Source: G039029935 sp039029935
GTDB taxonomy: Bacteria; Chloroflexota; Anaerolineae; Caldilineales; Caldilineaceae
DNA length: 9,413 nt
Direction of reading: 5' to 3'
Assembly: GCA_039029935.1 (NCBI GenBank)
Contig: JBCCFC010000471.1
Location: 1 to 9,413, forward strand
Made by a program: the position numbers and the translations under genes
The notes under the pieces: generated by a model
Database searches by the model: none
Told to the model about the DNA's origin: nothing
What the model saw: only the letters and a program-made list of their open reading frames with translations
Shown: one piece after another, positions 5,785 to 9,413 of the stretch
Numbering within the stretch: position 1 is the stretch's first letter
Layout of the letters: each line of letters opens with the position of its first letter

Positions 5785-8241
5785 ATGATGAAAAAAGTAT
5801 TAATGATTCTATCTCTGTGTGTACTCCTGTCGACTGGCTGTGGTGGCAGTGCATCGACGCCAGCCGATGAAACCGTTGCCGCTGAAACGCTCACTGAGCG
5901 GGTTGCGGCCATTGAACCTATCCCCATTGCCGCATCGAAAGACAGGCAGCGCATCTATCACATTGATCCCAGCCAAAGCGAAGCTGGTTACTCGGTTGAC
6001 GAAGTGTTGTTTGGTACGGTGAAAGGGCGCACAGTCGTCGGTGTGACGCCGCGTGTATCAGGTGACATGATGATTGACTGGTCGGAACCCCACAGCAGCC
6101 GTCTGGGTGTGGTAGAGGTTGACGTAACCACGCTCAAGTCCGATAGCAATCTGCGTGACCAGCGCATTCGTGGTAGCTATCTGGAATCAAATACCTATCC
6201 TCTGGCGACCTTTGTGCCAGACCATGAGGGGATCGACTTTCCCACAAGTTTGAGCGATGGGGACCAGGTGCGCGTTATGCTGCCGGGCAATCTCACCGTG
6301 CGCAACATAACGCGACGTGTTGAGTGGGATGTGGTGCTGACGGTCTCGCAGGATGAGATTGTCGGTTCAGCGCAACTGGATATCCATATGTCTGAGTTTG
6401 AGGTCGGCCCCATCAGCATCATCGGGCTGCTCGAAACCGAGAACAAAATGCGTCTCCACCTCGACTTTGTGGCTGTTGCTGGCGATGTTGCTGGCGATGT
6501 TGCTGGCGATGTTGCTGACGATGTTGCTGACGATGTTGCACCGATTGTGGCGGCACCTGAGTCAGCGGCGGTATTGGTTCCAGTTGCGCCTGTGGACGGT
6601 GTACCCGAATTCTTCGCCGACATCGAACCCATCTTGGCCGAGAACTGTGTTGCCTGTCATGCTGCCGGACAAATTGGTCATGGCATCTACCCTCTGGAAA
6701 CGGCACACGATGCGGTGGCGGTGGCCGAGGATTTAGCCTTTGTAACCCGTAGCAAAAATATGCCACCGTGGTCGTTGAGTCCCAATTCACCACCTGTACA
6801 CAACGAGCGTACCCTGACCGATGATGAAATTGCGCTGCTCGATGCGTGGGCAGCCGCTGGCGCACCGATAGATGGCGCTCTCGACACACCACTTGTCTCC
6901 ACAGCAGCCCTCGGCGAACCGATTCGATCTGATGTCATCATGAAAATGCCAGAGCCGTTTACACCAAGTCTCGATTCTAGTGATGATTACCGCTGTTATG
7001 CCCTTGACCCGCAAATCGAGGGGCAACGGTTTGTGTCCGGTTTCAACATCGTTCCTGGTAATCTGCAAGTCGTGCATCATGTGGTGTCGTATATGTATGT
7101 GCGTGATGATGTGATGGACGCGATCCGTGAAAAGGAAGCGGAAGACGGTCACCCCGGCTGGTACTGTTTTGGCGACCCCGGCATCACGCGTGGCGATACC
7201 AGCTCGTTTGGATCATTGCCAAGCTGGGTACCCGGTATGCAGCCTTCACACCTACCCGAAGGCACGGGGATGTATATGGATGAAGACATGATCATGGTAA
7301 TTCAAATGCATTACAATACCGCTGGCGGGACAGGGCCAGACCAAACGGAAGTCCATCTGCAACTGGCCGAGCCCCGTGCGGATATCAAGCCAATTACGGG
7401 CATGGAGTTGTATGCACCTGTTGAAATTCCGTGTCCAACAGGGATCAACACCGAGGCGTGTACACGTGCCATAGCAAAAGAGTGGCCGACTGCGGAAAGT
7501 GATTTGGCCGAAATGCTCTTAGCGTTGTGTGACAAAACAGCAGCGGACTATGCAGGGCAACCAGCGGAAAACGTTGTCTCTGACTGTACCTTCACGATTG
7601 CGATTGATGGCGACCTGATTGCGGCGGATGCGCATATGCATGAGCTGGGCAAAACGCTCCGCATCGAGTTGAATCCTGACACACCCGACGCCCAACTTGT
7701 GTTAGATGTAGACAGATGGAATTTTGACTGGCAAGGCAGCTACACACTGGTCGAGCCAATGCGCGTCCAGAAGGGCGACAAGGTACGGGTCACTTGCTCG
7801 TGGGACAATTCACCCATCATCAGCGGGCAAGCATCACATACACCCGGCAATGCTTCCTATAATGCTCCCTACAATGCCCCCTACAATGATAGCCGTGCCA
7901 AGGTTGCCACCACACGCATGGGGCAGTTCATCCAGTGGCTGACGGGCGCACGCTCAGCCTTTGCCCATGACGACATTGATGAAGCCAACTATCGCTATAT
8001 CATCTGGGGTGAAGGGACGGGCGATGAGATGTGTCTTGGTGGCTTAATCTTCATCCCCGATGATGGCTTTGAAGATGTCTATCCGATGAGTGAAGAGTAT
8101 CCGGTTCCAACGCTAGTACGCTTGATTTATGTGATGATGTTTGGCAGCAACCTGTGGCTCGTTGGTGGGTTGGTTGTAGTAATCGTGTTGCCCATTGGCT
8201 GGTTTGTCCGTCGTCGTGTTCACCGGGCTAGTAGTCGGTAA
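5785..8241 (+). CDS. YceI-cytochrome c-copper monooxygenase fusion lipoprotein
   Basis: The 818-residue product opens with a lipoprotein signal (lipobox LSTG|C19). A YceI-like lipocalin-type barrel follows at about 56-229, then an AGDV/ADDV repeat linker (232-251). A c-type cytochrome domain at about 273-360 has the heme site CVACH (288-292) and probable axial M326 (SKNMPPW). A PHM/DBM-like copper type II monooxygenase core spans about 385-765. Expected CuH ligands are H431, H432 and H509; expected CuM ligands are H617, H619 (HMHELG) and M749 (GDEMC). All six are present, so activity is plausible. A membrane helix (about 784-808) and an RRRVHR tail suggest anchoring at both ends, with the enzyme outside the cytoplasm. 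The family hydroxylates C-H bonds using O2 and two electrons, which the heme may deliver. The substrate is unknown; YceI proteins bind isoprenoids. ATG 5788 is an alternative start. GGAG at 5768-5771 is rather distant. Confidence 0.85.
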   Translation: MMKKVLMILSLCVLLSTGCGGSASTPADETVAAETLTERVAAIEPIPIAASKDRQRIYHIDPSQSEAGYSVDEVLFGTVKGRTVVGVTPRVSGDMMIDWSEPHSSRLGVVEVDVTTLKSDSNLRDQRIRGSYLESNTYPLATFVPDHEGIDFPTSLSDGDQVRVMLPGNLTVRNITRRVEWDVVLTVSQDEIVGSAQLDIHMSEFEVGPISIIGLLETENKMRLHLDFVAVAGDVAGDVAGDVADDVADDVAPIVAAPESAAVLVPVAPVDGVPEFFADIEPILAENCVACHAAGQIGHGIYPLETAHDAVAVAEDLAFVTRSKNMPPWSLSPNSPPVHNERTLTDDEIALLDAWAAAGAPIDGALDTPLVSTAALGEPIRSDVIMKMPEPFTPSLDSSDDYRCYALDPQIEGQRFVSGFNIVPGNLQVVHHVVSYMYVRDDVMDAIREKEAEDGHPGWYCFGDPGITRGDTSSFGSLPSWVPGMQPSHLPEGTGMYMDEDMIMVIQMHYNTAGGTGPDQTEVHLQLAEPRADIKPITGMELYAPVEIPCPTGINTEACTRAIAKEWPTAESDLAEMLLALCDKTAADYAGQPAENVVSDCTFTIAIDGDLIAADAHMHELGKTLRIELNPDTPDAQLVLDVDRWNFDWQGSYTLVEPMRVQKGDKVRVTCSWDNSPIISGQASHTPGNASYNAPYNAPYNDSRAKVATTRMGQFIQWLTGARSAFAHDDIDEANYRYIIWGEGTGDEMCLGGLIFIPDDGFEDVYPMSEEYPVPTLVRLIYVMMFGSNLWLVGGLVVVIVLPIGWFVRRRVHRASSR
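6478..6537 (+). repeat. Five in-frame 12-base tandem repeats in the linker
   Basis: Five units of 12 bases encode AGDV, AGDV, AGDV, ADDV, ADDV (residues 232-251). The first three units are identical (GCTGGCGATGTT) and the last two differ by one base (GCTGACGATGTT). The tract joins the YceI domain to the cytochrome domain as an acidic flexible spacer. Repeats this uniform can change copy number by slippage without shifting the frame. Confidence 0.95.
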
Positions 8242-8244
8242 TCA

Positions 8245-8322
8245 GTGAGTCGGTAGGCCAGTAGGTCGGTCAATAATCAGTTAACGGATATTGGCGCACC
8301 AAATACTGACTTACCGACTCAC
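8245..8322. repeat. Imperfect 19-bp inverted repeat in the intergenic spacer
   Basis: Positions 8245-8263 pair with 8304-8322 over 19 positions; the outer 11 (GTGAGTCGGTA against TACCGACTCAC) are perfect, and the inner eight contain one mismatch and two G-T pairs. The loop is about 40 bases. Direct copies of GTCGGT-AATCAG words also occur at 8233-8244 and 8265-8280, the first overlapping the lipoprotein stop codon. There is no T-run, so it is not an evident terminator. The spacer appears built from repeated short words. Confidence 0.75.
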
Positions 8323-8364
8323 CGAATACTGGCACACCGAATACTGGCACACCGAATACTGGCA
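8320..8364 (+). repeat. Three exact 15-base tandem repeats before the ABC gene
   Basis: Three identical 15-base units (CACCGAATACTGGCA) run head to tail, preceded by a diverged copy at 8297-8311. They end four bases before the AAAGGGG ribosome binding site of the next gene, so they lie in its leader. The TTG-initiated frame through them reads TEYWH three times, but this is upstream of the credible start and probably not translated. The units could be operator-like sites or a simple slippage product. Confidence 0.9.
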
Positions 8365-8383
8365 CGCCAAAGGGGTATCAAAC

Positions 8384-9247
8384 ATGACCATACAAACTAC
8401 ATCAACGCCAGCTTTCTCGCTTGGCATTCTGCTCAGGCGATTTCGTGGCAAAATCGCACTGACTCTTTTGCTCGTGATTTTGGAAGCTGCAACCACCTTA
8501 CTTTTCCCCTTATTCATGGGCTTTGCTATCAACGACTTGCTCAACGCGACCTATGATGGACTCTTTGCGTTGGGTGCATTGGGGGTGGCGTCGCTGATTA
8601 TCGGTGCGTTGCGACGTGTCTATGATACCCGTGCCTACGCCAGTATCTATACGACCGTTGTCAGCGAGTTGGTGGAAAAGGAACAACAGAAGGACTCATC
8701 TGTGTCCAAAATTTCGGCTCGCGCCAACCTGTTCACCGAGCTTGTGGAATTTCTGGAAAACTCATTCCCACAGATTGTCAACAGTCTAATTGGGTTGGTC
8801 GGCACGTTGCTCATTATCGCCTCCTTGAACATCCCCATCTTTGTGGCTTGTCTCATCACGTCTATATTTGTTCTCATCGTGTATGGGTTGAGTGGGCGGC
8901 GTAACTTCAAGCTCAACAAGGGCTACAACGACGAGTTAGAGAGACAGGTTGATGTACTGGGTTCGAGTGATCAAGTGCAGATTGCCACCCACTTCAAACA
9001 GGTCATGCGTTGGAATATCAAGCTGTCTGATTTCGAAACCTTCAACTTTTCGCTCGTGTGGGTGGCGATGATTACCCTGCTACTCTACGCCATCTACGCC
9101 GCTGTCAATAGTGGACTGAACGCTTATGGGACCATCTTTGCGCTGGTTGTCTATGTCTTTGAATATATTGAGAGCGTTGTTACGTTGCCCCTTTACTTTC
9201 AGCAGTTGATACGCCTGAATGAAATTTCAACGCGGCTCAACGATTAG
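8384..9247 (+). CDS. ABC transporter six-transmembrane domain protein without ATPase
   Basis: The 287-residue product looks like a stand-alone ABC exporter membrane domain of the ABC_membrane_3 type. Hydrophobic segments lie at about 23-47, 60-77, 129-149, 150-169, 222-242 and 247-269, with a charged cytoplasmic-type loop at 78-128 and another at 171-220, the usual exporter arrangement. No Walker A, signature or Walker B motif is present and the frame ends just after helix six, so any nucleotide-binding subunit must be encoded elsewhere. The start at 8384 is set by AAAGGGG (8369-8375), eight bases upstream; an earlier TTG at 8291 reads only through repeats. It follows the redox lipoprotein gene by 142 bases on the same strand with no evident terminator, so co-transcription is possible. 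Substrate unknown. Confidence 0.8.
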   Translation: MTIQTTSTPAFSLGILLRRFRGKIALTLLLVILEAATTLLFPLFMGFAINDLLNATYDGLFALGALGVASLIIGALRRVYDTRAYASIYTTVVSELVEKEQQKDSSVSKISARANLFTELVEFLENSFPQIVNSLIGLVGTLLIIASLNIPIFVACLITSIFVLIVYGLSGRRNFKLNKGYNDELERQVDVLGSSDQVQIATHFKQVMRWNIKLSDFETFNFSLVWVAMITLLLYAIYAAVNSGLNAYGTIFALVVYVFEYIESVVTLPLYFQQLIRLNEISTRLND

Positions 9248-9366
9248 CGCAGGTGAGGTGCAGTTGTCCGCTCTATTTCCAGCTCTTTCGCCAATCCTCG
9301 CTGACTTTTATCTCCCGTTTCATACACTTCAACTGCTTAGGAATGGCAATTAAATAACTTACCCAT
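9244..9366 (-). pseudogene. Decayed transposase-like N-terminal fragment with helix-turn-helix
   Basis: On the minus strand an ATG at 9366 opens MGKLFNCHS, then a TAA (9339-9337). The same frame continues AVEVYETGDKSQRGLAKE...EIERTTAPHLR to a stop at 9244. The segment SQRGLAKELEIERTT fits the helix-turn-helix found near the N-terminus of many insertion-sequence transposases (pattern SQRxLAKELGIxRTT). One internal stop and loss of everything after the helix-turn-helix mark it as a dead remnant. Its end overlaps the ABC gene's stop codon, suggesting the element's body was deleted there. I cannot name the IS family. Confidence 0.45.
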
Positions 9367-9413
9367 TTGGATCAAATCCGCACGGGGCGTGCTCACTGAA
9401 CGTGTGTAAGTTA
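9355..9413. repeat. Nested inverted repeats at the right edge
   Basis: TAACTTAC (9355-9362) is complementary to GTAAGTTA (9406-9413). Between them lie ATTTG-GAT-CAAAT (9365-9377) and a hairpin GCACG-GGG-CGTGC (9380-9392). The outer repeat reaches the last base, so its true length cannot be seen. It sits directly upstream of the minus-strand transposase-like remnant and may be the end, or a structured leader, of that element. No gene is visible in it. Confidence 0.6.

Noticed and set aside
6195..6632. Minus-strand frame opposite the YceI/linker region
   Set aside because: Its Ser/Ala/Thr-Pro repeats are the antisense reading of the 12-base tandem repeat; it is a shadow of the real gene.
8297..8364. 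Possible CRISPR-like array
   Set aside because: The 15-base units are directly adjacent with no spacers between them, so this is a simple tandem repeat.
8291..8383. N-terminal extension of the ABC protein containing three TEYWH repeats
   Set aside because: It needs a TTG start without a ribosome binding site and reads only through intergenic tandem repeats; ATG 8384 has AAAGGGG.

Overview
The window looks like part of a Chloroflexota-type chromosome of moderate GC. This is an inference, not a database result. It rests on the secreted multidomain protein ending in '...YLMHLPLIAR', a hydrophobic tail common on exported Chloroflexota proteins, on non-cellulosomal cohesin/dockerin modules, and on the mix of envelope genes. 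All five intact genes lie on the + strand and all encode exported or membrane proteins.

Layout. Positions 1-474 are an AT-rich leader region with two tiny ORFs that have good ribosome binding sites, a stable hairpin and a near-palindrome just before the first gene. Positions 475-3795 encode a large secreted protein with FG-GAP/VCBS repeats, a LamG domain, two cohesin-like domains and a dockerin-like segment, closed by a clear intrinsic terminator (3827-3863). After about 340 bases without a convincing gene, 4201-4920 (two-membrane-segment coiled-coil protein) and 4965-5318 (minimal potassium channel) form a probable two-gene operon ending at the terminator at 5482-5555.

The gap from 5319 to 5784 holds a minus-strand zinc-ribbon fragment, the long terminator hairpin, a perfect 24-bp inverted repeat and a candidate promoter. 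Then 5785-8241 encodes an unusual membrane-anchored redox lipoprotein: a YceI-like lipocalin fold, a c-type heme domain, a PHM-like copper monooxygenase with all six expected copper ligands, and a C-terminal membrane helix. A repeat-rich spacer (8230-8383) leads to 8384-9247, a six-helix ABC-transporter membrane domain with no ATPase. The right end (9244-9413) holds a decayed minus-strand transposase-like N-terminus and nested inverted repeats.

Functional reading. The strongest candidate for a little-described system is the YceI-heme-copper monooxygenase fusion. One chain carries a potential isoprenoid or quinone binding domain, an electron carrier and an oxygen-activating copper site, tethered to the outer face of the membrane at both ends. 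Its substrate cannot be read from sequence. The coiled-coil protein and the channel may act together, but only their adjacency supports that.
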